Made by a program: the position numbers and the translations under genes
Notes under the pieces: generated by a model
What the model was told of the DNA's origin: nothing
The model's database searches: none
The model's input: only the letters and a program-made list of their open reading frames with translations
NCBI GenBank assembly: GCA_017654935.2
Contig: CM065700.1
Location: 51,161,927 to 51,225,926, forward strand
Length of the DNA stretch: 64,000 nt
Direction: 5' to 3'
Source of the DNA: Phymorhynchus buccinoides
Lineage: Eukaryota; Mollusca; Gastropoda; Neogastropoda; Raphitomidae
In this document: in pieces, positions 50,997 through 62,751 of the stretch
How the letters are laid out: each line of letters starts with the position of its first letter
Position numbering within the stretch: the first letter of the stretch is position 1

Positions 50997-53460
50997 AAGT
51001 AGTAGAAGTAGTACCTGCATTGAGCTGTACAGACCCCACACTGGTGCCCTCTGAACTAGGAGGAGTAGTAAAAGAAGTAGTAGAAGTAGTACCTGTATTG
51101 AGCTGTACAGACCCCACACTGGTGCCCTCTGAACTAGGAGGAGTAGTAAAAGAAGTAGTAGAAGTAGTACCTGCATTGAGCTGTACAGACCCCACACTGG
51201 TGCCCTCTGAACTAGGAGTAGTAGTAAAAGAAGTAGTAGAAGTAGTACCTGTATTGAGCTGTACAGACCCCACACTGGTGCCCTCTGAACTAGGAGGAGT
51301 AGTAAAAGAAGTAGTAGAAGTAGTACCTGCATTGAGCTGTACAGACCCCACACTGGTGCCCTCTGAACTAGGAGTAGTAGTAAAAGAAGTAGTAGAAGTA
51401 GTACCTGCATTGAGCTGTACAGACCCCACACTGGTGCCCTCTGAACTAGGAGGAGTAGTAAAAGAAGTAGTAGAAGTAGTACCTGTATTGAGCTGTACAG
51501 ACCCCACACTGGTGCCCTCTGAACTAGGAGGACTGGTAAAAGAAGTAGTAGAAGTAGTACCTGCATTGAGCTGTACAGACCCCACACTGGTGCCCTCTGA
51601 ACTAGGAGGAGTAGTAAAAGAAGTAGTAGAAGTAGTACCTGTATTGAGCTGTACAGACCCCACACTGGTGCCCTCTGAACTAGGAGGAGTAGTAAAAGAA
51701 GTAGTAGAAGTAGTACCTGCATTGAGCTGTACAGACCCCACACTGGTGCCCTCTGAACTAGGAGGAGTAGTAAAAGAAGTAGTAGAAGTAGTACCTGCAT
51801 TGAGCTGTACAGACCCCACACTGGTGCCCTCTGAACTAGGAGGAGTAGTAAAAGAAGTAGTAGAAGTAGTACCTGTATTGAGCTGTACAGACCCCACACT
51901 GGTGCCCTCTGAACTAGGAGGAGTAGTAAAAGAAGTAGTAGAAGTAGTACCTGTATTGAGCTGTACAGACCCCACACTGGTGCCCTCTGAACTAGGAGGA
52001 GTAGTAAAAGAAGTAGTAGAAGTAGTACCTGCATTGAGCTGTACAGACCCCACACTGGTGCCCTCTGAACTAGGAGGAGTAGTAGTAGTAAAAGAAGTAG
52101 TAGAAGTAGTACCTGCATTGAGCTGTACAGACCCCACACTGGTGCCCTCTGAACTAAGGGGAGGAGGAGTAGTAAAAGAAGTAGTAGAAGTAGTACCCGC
52201 ATTGAGCTGTACAGACCCCACACTGGTGCCCTCTGAACTAGGAGGAGGAGGAGTAGTAAAAGTAGTAGAAGTAGTACCTGCATTGAACTGTACAGGCCCC
52301 ACACTGGTGCCCTCTGAACTAAGGGGAGGAGGAGTAGTAAAAGAAGTAGTAGAAGTAGTACCTGCATTGAGCTGTACAGACCCCACACTGGTGCCCTCTG
52401 AACTAAGGGGAGGAGGAGTAGTAAAAGACGTAGTAGAAGTAGTACCTGCATTGAGCTGTACAGACCCCACACTGGTGCCCTCTGAACTAGGAGGAGTAGT
52501 AAAAGAAGTAGTAGAAGTAGTACCCGCATTGAGCTGTACAGGCCCCACACTGGTGCCCTCTGAACTAGGAGGAGTAGTAAAAGAAGTAGTAGAAGTAGTA
52601 CCTGCATTGAGCTGGTGCCCTCTGAACTAAGGGGAGGAGGAGTAGTAAAAGAAGTAGTAGAAGTAGTACCTGTATTGAGCTGTACAGGCCCCACACTGGT
52701 GCCCTCTGAACTAGGAGTAGTAGTAGTAAAAGAAGTAGTAGAAGTAGTACCTGCATTGAGCTGTACAGACCCCACACTGGTGCCCTCTGAACTAGGAGTA
52801 GTAGTAGTAAAAGAAGTAGTAGAAGTAGTACCTGCATTGAGCTGTACAGACAACACACTGGTGCCCTCTGAACTAGGAGTAGTAGTAAAAGAAGTAGTAG
52901 AAGTAGTACCTGCATTGAGCTGTACAGACCCCACACTGGTGCCCTCTGAACTAGGAGGAGTAGTAGTAGTAAAAGAAGTAGTAGAAGTAGTACCTGCATT
53001 GAGCTGTACAGGCCCCACACTGGTGCCCTCTGAACTAGGAGGAGTAGTAAAAGAAGTAGTAGAAGTAGTACCTGCATTGAGCTGTACAGACCCCACACTG
53101 GTGCCCTCTGAACTAGGAGGAGGAGTAGTAAAAGAAGTAGTAGAAGTAGTACCTGCATTGAGCTGTACAGACCCCACACTGGTGCCCTCTGAACTAGGAG
53201 TAGTAAAATAAGTAGTAGAAGTAGTACCTGCATTGAGCTGTACACGCCCCACACTGGTGCCCTCTGAACTAGGAGGAGTAGTAGTAAAAGAAGTAGTAGG
53301 AGGAGGAGGAGTAGTAAAAGTAGTAGGAGTAGTACCTGCATTGAGCTGTACAGACCCCACACTGGTGCCCTCTGAACTAGGAGGAGTAGTAAAAGAAGTA
53401 GTAGAAGTAGTACCTGCATTGAGCTGTACAGACCCCACACTGGTGCCCTCTTCATCGTGA
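50997..53460 (-). repeat. 78-bp array carrying the NUDT9 exon end and splice donor, about 31 copies
   Basis: On the minus strand each unit contains the last 36 nt of the exon at 53414-53531 (encoding [12 protein letters not shown] plus one base), then the donor GCAG/GTACTACTTC and a pyrimidine-rich TTCTTTTACTACTCCTCCTAG before the next copy. Most units are 78 bp, and variants differ mainly by 3-bp steps, so the exon-like frame stays open for long stretches. Reading through would give a Thr/Ser/Pro-rich chain. The last real exon copy is the one at the right end, fused to the rest of the exon. Confidence 0.9.
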
Positions 53461-53531
53461 AAGTTCATCACCACTGTCTCCATCCACGCATTGTCCGTGT
53501 TGCGTGGGTCATCAACATAGCCCCTAAACAC
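53414..53531 (-). CDS. NUDT9: Penultimate exon of the NUDT9-family gene
   Basis: The minus-strand acceptor CACAATGGTTTCAG is followed by 118 nt encoding [16 protein letters not shown], then [12 protein letters not shown] and [12 protein letters not shown]. It ends at the donor AATGCAG/GTACTA. The [15 protein letters not shown] block is a signature of NUDT9 and of the NUDT9-H domain of TRPM2. The exon begins in phase 0, matching the Nudix exon, and ends with one base that completes Gly with the terminal exon at 29634. Copies of its 5' half lie upstream (53532-53965) and copies of its 3' end lie downstream (50997-53413), so the authentic exon is the only unit that has both halves joined. Confidence 0.8.
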
Positions 53532-53965
53532 CTGAAACCATTGTGATAACAATTCAGTCTCCATCCGGCCACGAATTGTCCGTGTTGCGTGGGTCATCAA
53601 CATAGCCCCTAAACACCTGAAACCATTGTGATAACAATTCAGTCTCCATCCACGCATTGTCCGTGTTGCGTGGGTCATCAACGTAGCCCTTAAACACCTG
53701 AAACCATTGTGATAACAATTCATCACCACTGTCTCCATCCACGCATTGTCTGTGTTGCGTGGGTGATCCCTAAACACCTGAAAACATTGTGACAACAATT
53801 CAACACCACTGTCTCCATCCACGCATTGTCTGTGTTGCGTGGGTCATCCCTAAACACCTGAAACCATTGTGATAACAATTCATCACCACTGTCTCCATCT
53901 ACGCATTGTCCGCATTATGTGGGTCATCCCTAAACACCTTTTGCAAAGTCTTCAGATCTTCCCTA
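53532..53965 (-). repeat. Five extra copies of the 5' half of the NUDT9 exon
   Basis: Units of about 72-90 bp repeat the acceptor region (TTGTTATCACAATGGTTTCAG) and the first codons (GTGTTTAGGG...CCACGCAACAC). Counting the authentic exon there are six copies. Three distal copies lack the GGCTATGTTGAT segment, and the most distal has a TAG in place of TGG. None has a donor of its own. Confidence 0.85.
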
Positions 53966-54296
53966 TCATCATCATCATCATCATCATCACCACCATCATC
54001 ATCACCACCATCATCATCTGTGTTCCATGTCTGAACAGTTCATCAATCAGTTATTTGCTTTGCTGGGAGATTTCCAGCGAGTTCAGAGCTTCCTATCATC
54101 ATCATCATCATCATCACCACCATCATGATCATCACCATCATCATCACACCATCATCATTATCACCATCATCATCACCATCATCACACCATCATCATTATT
54201 ATCACCATCATCACACCATCATTATCACCATCATCACCACCACCATCATTCTCACCATCATCACCACCACCATCATCATCATCATCACCATCATAC
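53966..54296. repeat. (ATC)n/(CACCATC)n tract with a pseudo-exon copy
   Basis: Trinucleotide ATC/CAC repeats flank a copy of the 3' half of the Nudix exon (54010-54093, minus strand). That copy has TAA where the exon has GAA, and its donor GT is replaced by AT. The His-rich open frames on the plus strand are artefacts. Confidence 0.85.
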
Positions 54297-54428
54297 CTGT
54301 GTTCCATGTCTGAACAGTTCATCAATCAGTTCTTTGCTTTGCTGGGGGATTTCCAGTGAGTTCAGAGCTTCCTCCCCAAACTCCCGTTTCAGTGTGGCTG
54401 TCACTGTCTCCCCCGCATCCACCATGCC
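54297..54428 (-). CDS. NUDT9: Nudix-box exon of the NUDT9-family gene
   Basis: The exon is exactly 44 codons on the minus strand, from the acceptor TATGTTCAG (54429-54437) to the donor ACACAG/GTATGA. It starts GMVDAGETVTATLKREFGEE and continues ALNSLEIPQQSKELIDELFR and HGTQ. It contains the Nudix signature G-x5-E-x7-REF-x-EE, whose Glu residues bind the catalytic metal. As in known NUDT9 proteins, the Gly expected near the end of the general signature is absent. The catalytic REF..EE is intact, unlike the degenerate box of vertebrate TRPM2. Upstream exons must lie beyond base 64,000. The acceptor is itself the last unit of a tandem array. Confidence 0.8.
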
Positions 54429-54800
54429 CTGAACATACATCACCATGCCCTGAACATACATCACCATGCCCTGAACATACATCACCATGCCCTGAACACA
54501 CATCAACATGCCCTGAACATACATCACCATGCCCTGAACATACATCACCATGCCCTGAACATACATCACCATGCCCTGAACATACATCACCATGCCCTGA
54601 ACACACATCACCATGCCCTGAACATACATCACCATGCCCTGAACATACATCACCATGCCCTGAACATACATCACCATGCCCTGAACATACATCACCATGC
54701 CCTGAACATACATCACCATGCCCTGAACATACATCACCATGCCCTGAACATACATCACCATGCCCTGAACATACATCACCATGCCCTGAACAAACATCCC
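54429..54800 (-). repeat. 21-bp array of the Nudix-exon splice acceptor, about 18 copies
   Basis: The minus-strand unit is TATGTTCAG/GGCATGGTGATG, the acceptor plus the first codons of the exon. Copies differ only by rare changes (TGTGTTCAG, GTTGATG). The 21-bp unit is seven codons in frame with the exon (GMVMYVQ), with no stop for about 125 codons. Confidence 0.95.
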
Positions 54801-57225
54801 CATGTCAAATGCAGGCTGTCACTGTCTGCCCCCCCATCAACCATGCCATGAACAAACATCCCCATGTCAAATGCAGGCTGTCACTGTCTGCCCCCCATCA
54901 ACCATGCCCTGAACAAACATCCCCATGTCAAATGCAGGCTGTCACCATCAACCATGCCCTGAACAAACATCACCATGTCAAATGCAGGCTGTCACTGTCT
55001 GCCCCCCATCAACCATGCCCTGAACAAACATCCCCATGTCAAATGCAGGCTGTCACTGTCTGCCCCCCATCAACCATGCCCTGAACAAACATCACCATGT
55101 CAAATGCAGGCTGTCACTGTCTGCCCCCCATCAACCATGCCCTGAACAAACATCCCCATGTCAAATGCAGGCTGTCACTGTCTGCCCCCCATCAACCATG
55201 CCCTGAACAAACATCCCCATGTCAAATGCAGGCTGTCACTGTCTGCCCCCCATCAACCATGCCCTGAACAAACATCACCATGTCAAATGCAGGCTGTCAC
55301 TGTCTGCCCCAACCATGCCATGAACAAACATCCCCATGTCAAATGCAGGCTGTCACTGTCTGCCCCCCCCCCCCCCCCCCATCAACCATGCCCTGAACAA
55401 ACATCCCCATGTCAAATGCAGGCTGTCACTGTCTGCCCCCCCATCAACCATGCCATGAACAAACATCCCCATGTCAAATGCAGGCTGTCACTGTCTGCCC
55501 CCCATCAACCATGCCCTGAACAAACATCCCCATGTCAAATGCAGGCTGTCACTGTCTGCCCCCCCATCAACCATGCCCTGAACAAACATCCCCATGTCAA
55601 ATGCAGGCTGTCACTGTCTGCCCCAACCATGCCCTGAACAAACATCACCATGTCAAATGCAGGCTGTCACTGTCTGCCCCAACCATGCCCTGAACAAACA
55701 TCCCCATGTCAAATGCAGGCTGTCACTGTCTGCCCCCCCATCAACCATGCCCTGAACAAACATCCCCATGTCAAATGCAGGCTGTCACTGTCTGCTGCCC
55801 CCCCCCCCCCCCCAACCATGCCATGAACAAACATCCCCATGTCAAATGCAGGCTGTCACTGTCTGCCCCAACCATGCCATGAACAAACATCCCAATGTCA
55901 AATGCAGGCTGTCATTGTCTGCCCCCCATCAACCATGCCCTGAACAAACATCACCATGTCAAATGCAGGCTGTCACTGTCTGCCCTCATCACCATGCCCT
56001 GAACAAACATCCCATGTCAAATGCAGGCTGTCACTGTCTGCCCCCCATCAACCATGCCCTGAACAAACATCACCATGTCAAATGCAGGCTGTCACTGTCT
56101 GCCCTCATCACCATGCCCTGAACAAACATCCCATGTCAAATGCAGGCTGTCACTGTCTGCCCCCCCATCAACCATGCCCTGAACAAACATCACCATGTCA
56201 AATGCAGGCTGTCACTGTCTGCCCCCCCATCAACCATGCCCTGAACAAACATCACCATGTCAAATGCAGGCTGTCACTGTCTGCACCCTCATCAACCATG
56301 CCATGAACAAACATCACCATGTCAAATGCAGGCTGTCACTGTCTGCTCCCCCATCAACCATGCCCTGAACAAACATCCCCATGTCAAATGCAGGCTGTCA
56401 CTGTCTGCCCCCCCATCAACCATGCCCTGAACAAACATCACCATGTCAAATGCAGGCTGTCACTGTCTGCCCCCCCATCAACCATGCTCTGAACAAACAT
56501 CCCCATGTCAAATGCAGGCTGTCACTGTCTGCCCCCCCATCAACCATGCCATGAACAAACATCCCCATGTCAAATGCAGGCTGTCACTGTCTGCCCCAAC
56601 CATGCCATGAACAAACATCCCCATGTCAAATGCAGGCTGTCACTGTCTGCCCCCCCATCAACCATGCCCTGAACAAACATCACCATGTCAAATGCAGGCT
56701 GTCACTGTCTGCCCCAACCATGCCATGAACAAACATCCCCATGTCAAATGCAGGCTGTCACTGTCTGCCCCCCATCAACCATGCCCTGAACAAACATCCC
56801 CATGTCAAATGCAGGCTGTCACTGTCTGCCCCCCATCAACCATGCCCTAAACAAACATCCCCATGTCAAATGCAGGCTGTCACTGTCTGCCCCCCCATCA
56901 ACCATGCCCTGAACAAACATCCCCATGTCAAATGCAGGCTGTCACTGTCTGCCCCCCATCAACCATGCCCTGAACAAACATGCCCATGTTAAATGCAGGC
57001 TGTCACTGTCTGCCCCCCCATCAACCATGCCCTGAACAAACATCCCCATGTCAAATGCAGGCTGTCACTGTCTGCCCCAACCATGCCCTGAAAATACATC
57101 CCCATGTCAAATGCAGGCTGTCACTGTCTGCCCCAACCATGCCCTGAACAAACATCACCATGTCAAATGCAGGCTGTCACTGTCTGCCCCCCATCAACCA
57201 TGCCCTGAACAAACATCACCAACAG
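54801..57225 (-). repeat. Array of acceptor plus Nudix-box fragment, about 60-bp unit, about 40 copies
   Basis: The minus-strand unit contains GATGTTTGTTCAG/GGCATGGTTGATGG followed by GGGCAGACAGTGACAGCCTG and CATTTGACATGGG. This matches the first 30 nt of the Nudix exon (GMVD.G.TVTA) and then diverges into a TGA. Length varies through a poly-C/G stretch (up to 18 C near 55364 and 14 C near 55800) and by loss of GATGG. Confidence 0.9.
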
Positions 57226-57269
57226 TTAGAGCATGTCGAAGATCACAGGACGATAAACTCCACCATGCC

Positions 57270-58383
57270 ATGTTACACCACACTAAACTACCACACTAAA
57301 CTACAACACAACACACTACACCACAAGACACTACACCACACAACACAACGCACTACACACCAACCCACTACACCACAACACAACACACTACACCCCAACC
57401 CACTACACCACAACACAACACACTACACCCCAACCCACTACACCACAACATAACACACTACACCCCAACCCATTACACCACAACACACTACAACACAACA
57501 CACACCACACCACACTACAACGCACCAAACCACACCACAATACACCACACCACACTACACCACACTACAACACACACCACACTACAATACACCACACCAC
57601 ACCACAATACACTACACCACACCACACCACACCACACCACACACACACCACACTACACTACACCACACCACACTACACTACAATACACCACACTACACCA
57701 CATCACACCACACTACACTACACCACACTACAATACACCACACACACCACACCACACCACACCACATTATGACACACCACACCACACTACAATACACCAC
57801 ACCACACTACAATACACTACACCACACCACACTACACCACACTATAATACACCACACCACACTACAATACACCACACTACACCACACCACACTACACCAC
57901 ACTACACTACACTACACCACACCACACTATAATACACCACACCACACTACACCACACCACACTACAATACACCACACTACACCATACCACACCACACTAC
58001 ACCACACCACACTACAATGCACCACACTACACCACACCACATTACAACACACCATACCACACTACAATACACCACACTACAACACCACACCACAATACAT
58101 CACATTACAATACACCACATCACATCACACCACACCACATTACAATACACACCACACAATACACCACACTACAGCACACCACACTACAATACACCACACC
58201 ACACCATACTACACCACACCACACTACAATACACCACACTACAATATACCACACCACACCACACTACACCACACCACACCACACTACACCACACTACAAT
58301 ACACCACACCACACCACACTACAATACACCACACTACAATATACCACACCACACCACACTACAATACACCACACCACACTACC
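57270..58383. repeat. ACACC/ACTAC simple-sequence array, left part
   Basis: Imperfect 5-bp units (CCACA, CTACA, ATACA) form a loose higher-order CCACACTACAATACACCACA pattern. The same array resumes at 62752, so the LINE at 58384-62742 was inserted into it. His/Thr-rich frames are spurious. Confidence 0.9.
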
Positions 58384-58945
58384 ATACTTCAACTTCAACT
58401 TCAACAAATCTTTATTATCTCAAAATGAGAAATTAAATATGGCAACACCCGCGATTTCAACATAAAAGACATCACATAAAACAATATTTTCCAAATCATG
58501 CTTAAATATGAAACAAAACATAAAAGTACACAGCTCTACATAAGAATACACAAATGCAATATAGACACACTTATGTTTAAAATATCAATTATATATAAGA
58601 CAAACACCATATTTATGTACATATTCATAAATTTAATAAACTCACAGACCCTGTACGTGTATAATAATAAATTATGCATAGCACACATGCAAACACACTC
58701 CAACCACCATATCCCACCCACCCACCCCTCTTTTCCACACACGCATGTGTGCTCACACGTACACATACATACTTACAAGATCATACGTGCTACCACTTAC
58801 AGCCACACTCCCCTATATACACGTGCGCGTGCGCACCCCCCACCCCTACCCCACCACACACGCGCACGCACGCATGCACACACACACGCGCGCGCGCGCG
58901 CGCACGCACACACATTCTATATATTTAAAGAAAAGTAGTCAGGTA

Positions 58946-59017
<72 letters not shown>

Positions 59018-59558
59018 AAACACATTTACTGTTTCTGCTTCTAAGAGTTTTGAACTTTGGCGTTCGGTAACGCCTGCCAGATGGTAAAAGTTCATAAAAT
59101 CTACAAAGGCCATGGCTGGAATCACTCGCAATCATTCGACCCTTTCCTCTCACGCGCCGCTCATACAACACATTCATACCGTCCTGTTTCACTCCAACAA
59201 TCTTTCCACAGACATTCACAATTTTACCCAGCACATTCTTGTTTTTCACATTCAGACTGCCATACCAACATACGCAAGAGAAGGTTAAAACTGACTCAAT
59301 AAAACATCTGTAAAAACCCTGCAGTACGTTCCAGTTTACATCAAGACTTCCGAGTTTTTGTAGACAGTAAATTCTAGATTGGCATTTTTTGTGGATAATA
59401 TTAATGTTAGCACTAAAATTCAATTTGTTGTCAATAACAGTTCCCAGATACTTGTATACATCCACACGCTCAACTCTTCCCTTTAATAAAAAGATCTGGT
59501 ACGGCAGTCGGGTTCTTCCTGAAATCAATCACCATTTCTTTAGTTTTAGTAACATTAA

Positions 59559-59785
59559 GGTCAAGGTAGTTGTTGTCACACCAGGAGGTGAATGCATCCA
59601 CACTGTTCAAATAAACTGGGTCTGAATTGGAAAGGTCTTGAAGGGCGGAGTCGTCAGAGTATTTGATTAGAGGAGGTCAAGGTAGTTGTTGTCACACCAG
59701 GAGGTGAATGCATCCACACTGTTCAAATAAACTGGGTCTGAATTGGAAAGGTCTTGAAGGGCGGAGTCGTCAGAGTATTTGATAA
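59559..59785. repeat. 116-bp tandem duplication inside LINE RT coding sequence
   Basis: GGTCAAGGTAGTTGTTGTCA and about 95 bp after it occur twice, at 59559 and 59675, nearly identical. The period is not a multiple of 3 and shifts the RT frame right after NNYLDL. Confidence 0.9.
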
Positions 59786-61383
59786 GAGGAGTGGTGTCAG
59801 TGCCAGAGCAGTCGTTAGTATAAAGAGTGAAGAGGACAGGTGAGAGGACAGTGCCTTGGGGAGAACCAGTGGAAGTGTGTTTAACAGAGGAAAGAGCTCT
59901 TTGGAAACGGACAGACTGGGATCTTTGAACAAGAAAGCTGATAATCCATTTAACGAGACGGGGGGTGACGTCATAAGACAGAAGTTTTTTGGCCATAAGA
60001 TGAGGTTGGATAGTGTTGAAAGCGGAAGAAAAATCAATGAACAGAATTCGAACAAAGGATCCAGTTTTTTCAAGGTGTGTGTAAGTATTTTGAAGGAGAG
60101 TCAGAGTTGCATCATCAGTATTTCTGTTGGGCTTGTATGCAAACTGGTTGGGATCGAGATGTGGGGCTGTGTGGGTTGACAGGCGTGTGAGAACAAGTCT
60201 TTCAAAACATTTCATTACAATGGAGGTAAGAGCTATGGGGCGGTAGTCATTAAGAGAAGTAGGCTTGTTTTTCTTAGGTACCGGACAAATCACAGAGTTT
60301 TTCCACAGATCAGGAACTTGGGAGACATTCAGAGACCAGGAAAACAACATGCTAAAAACATGGCACAACTGGGAGGCACAGGATTTTAAGAGACGCCCAC
60401 AGATGTTGTCAGGGCCAACAGCTTTCTTAATTTTCAGTCTTTTAAACAAACATTCTACTTCCACAGCATCAATCACATTATCATCCACACCATGCACACT
60501 CTCATCACTATTCACTTTTTCATTCACTTCTATCACAACATGGTCAAGCTCTTCCTTCAGGTCATTGCGTTCAAAGCGACAGTACAAATCATTTAATTGT
60601 TCAGAAGCATCATGTTGGTCTTCTAAGGGCATGGCCGACACTTGGTTGGTTGATTTGTTTTGGCCAGTGAGGGTTTGTAGTCCCTTCCAAGCGTCAGCCA
60701 TGTTTCCGTGTTGAAACTGACTTTCAACCTTTTCCTTGTATATCTTTTTGTGCTCACCAAGTTCAGCCGTTAACGTTTTTTGAATGGATTTTCTGTCTGT
60801 TTTATCACCAGTTTGAAACAATCTTCTTTTTGTTAATGGTTGTTTTTAAAACTTTTGATACCCATGGCTTGTTATTGGGGAAAATCTTGATAGTTTTTTG
60901 AGGGATGATCATGTCTTGACAGAAAGATACGTAAGAAGAAACAACATCAACGGCTTCATTCACACTATCGCACGAGTCAGTCAACACACTCCATTCTGTA
61001 CACTCAAAGCATCCTCTCAGTTCTTCCACACTATCAGGCGTCCACATTTTCACACTCTTCCTCACAACTGGTTCAGTCTGTATCTTGGGTCTATATCTGG
61101 GCATTAAACAGACAGAGTCATGGTCAGAGTTGCCAATAGATGGAAGACTGATAGATTTGTAGGCATGCGGAATGTTGCCATAACAGAGATCAAGAGTCTT
61201 TTGATTTCGAGTGTAACATGTCACATATTGGCTTAAACTGGGTAGACAGGTTAAAAGATCACAATCTCCCAGTACAAAGCAAGGGGCGTCTGGGTTGATC
61301 AGCTGGAGGGAGCGCACGGTGTCGGCGATGTCGGCAGCAGCACGTGCAGCACAGGCAGAGGGGGGCACGTAACACACGGTTAC

Positions 61384-62012
61384 AAAAAGCTGACCAAACT
61401 CACGAGGGAGGTATCTGGGTCGAAGCGCCACAGATAACAGCTCAACGTCAGCTGTACACAGTTGTTTCTTTACTGTCACTGACCAAACTCACGAGGGAGG
61501 TATCTGGGTCGAAGCGCCACAGATAACAGCTCAACGTCAGCTGTACACAGTTGTTTCTTTACTGTCACTGACCAAACTCACGAGGGAGGTATCTGGGTCG
61601 AAGCGCCACAGATAACAGCTCAACGTCAGCTGTACACAATTGTTTCTTTACTGTCACTGACCAAACTCACGAGGGAGGTATCTGGGTCGAAGCGCCACAG
61701 ATAACAGCTCAACGTCAGCTGTACACAGTTGTTTCTTTACTGTCACTGACCAAACTCACGAGGGAGGTATCTGGGTCGAAGCGCCACAGATAACAGCTCA
61801 ACGTCAGCTGTACACAGTTGTTTCTTTACTGTCACTGACCAAACTCACGAGGGAGGTATCTGGGTCGGAGCGCCACAGATAACAGCTCAACGTCAGCTGT
61901 ACACAGTTGTTTCTTTACTGTCACTGACCAAACTCACGAGGGAGGTATCTGGGTCGGAGCGCCACAGATAACAGCTCAACGTCAGCTGTACACAGTTGTT
62001 TCTTTACTGTCA
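61384..62012. repeat. 89-bp array inside the LINE endonuclease, about 7 copies
   Basis: The unit contains CTGACCAAACTCACGAGGGA, GGTATCTGGGTCGAAGCGCC and AGCTGTACACAGTTGTTTCT. The minus strand encodes VTVKKQLCTADVELLSVALR, PRYLPREFGQ in the endonuclease frame. Copies are almost identical (GAAGCG versus GGAGCG), so amplification postdates insertion. Confidence 0.95.
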
Positions 62013-62751
62013 CGTGCACCCTGTCACACCAGCGTTCGTTAACGTACAGGCACACGCCGCCACCCTGTTTTTTATTTGTCACCTCCCTGTCCCTATCCGT
62101 TCTGTATGGCACACCAAACCCATCGATAGCCAACATGTCATCAGAAATTAAATCACACGTCCAGGTTTCAGTAAAACACATTAGACAGGGATCTCTATAT
62201 TCATGCATAAAACGAGTGTTAGCTTGGATTTCGTCCAGAGTAGAGTTTTTCGCGTTAGGTCTCAATGAACGAACATTGGCTAAAATCATGGTAGGCAGTG
62301 GTGGTCTGTTCTTGTCACGTCTCTGTCTCCTCTTCACTCCTCCTCTACACCCTCGTCGTCGTCGTCGTTTGTCAGTCTTCTGATCGTCACTGTCATCATC
62401 TGGTGCTTTGATTTTAGCAGGAAAGGTGTTAGAAACATCGGGTAAAAAGTCGGTGGTCGTTCTAAAAAGCATGAGTAAGTCCCTAGAATATTTCAAGTGT
62501 CGGGTACCTGTACCTTGTTCGTCGCCATAACCGGTTGAAACACACATCACATTTCTCACAGAAATATTGCACACAGAAAATATCACAGTCACAAGCACCA
62601 ATCGCCAAAACAAATCCATCATGTCAATCCTAGAACTATCACAGACCACTCAACAAACTTTCGCTACAAACTATGAGACAGAGACATGTAAACAAGACGA
62701 AAAATAGCTAAGCGTTGACCACAGCGGCTGCCCCAAGAGAAGCGCCACTCA

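Larger units (their letters stand above)
58384..62742 (-). mobile_element. Nearly complete L2/CR1-like LINE with internal tandem duplications
   Basis: One minus-strand element. The frame from 62649 encodes an apurinic-type endonuclease (ANVRSLRPN, FTETW, later GDCDLLTC and GNSDHDSV). It is interrupted by a seven-copy 89-bp array and resumes at 61479-60805. The reverse transcriptase at 60821-59667 has FIDFSSAFNTI (A), GSPQGTVLSPVLF (B) and KYSDDSAL (C, with Ser in place of the usual Ala). It is cut by a 116-bp duplication and ends in the thumb region at 59528-58917 (VYKYLGTVIDNKLNF). The 3' UTR carries a long (CA)n at 58951-59012 and ends with a hairpin (TCTCATTTTGAGA), AATAAA and three GTTGAA-type repeats. 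Frame breaks make it inactive. Confidence 0.85.

Noticed and set aside
50925..53455. Very long minus-strand Leu-rich frame and plus-strand [15 protein letters not shown] frame
   Set aside because: They are alternative frames of the 78-bp array. Only the frame continuous with the NUDT9 exon is considered meaningful.
53869..54432. His-rich plus-strand frame
   Set aside because: It translates the ATC/CAC repeats and lies antisense to the Nudix exon.
57769..58436. His/Thr-rich frames
   Set aside because: They translate the ACACC array.
58536..59044. Small frames over the CA-rich LINE 3' UTR
   Set aside because: Simple-sequence translation, antisense or downstream of the LINE RT.
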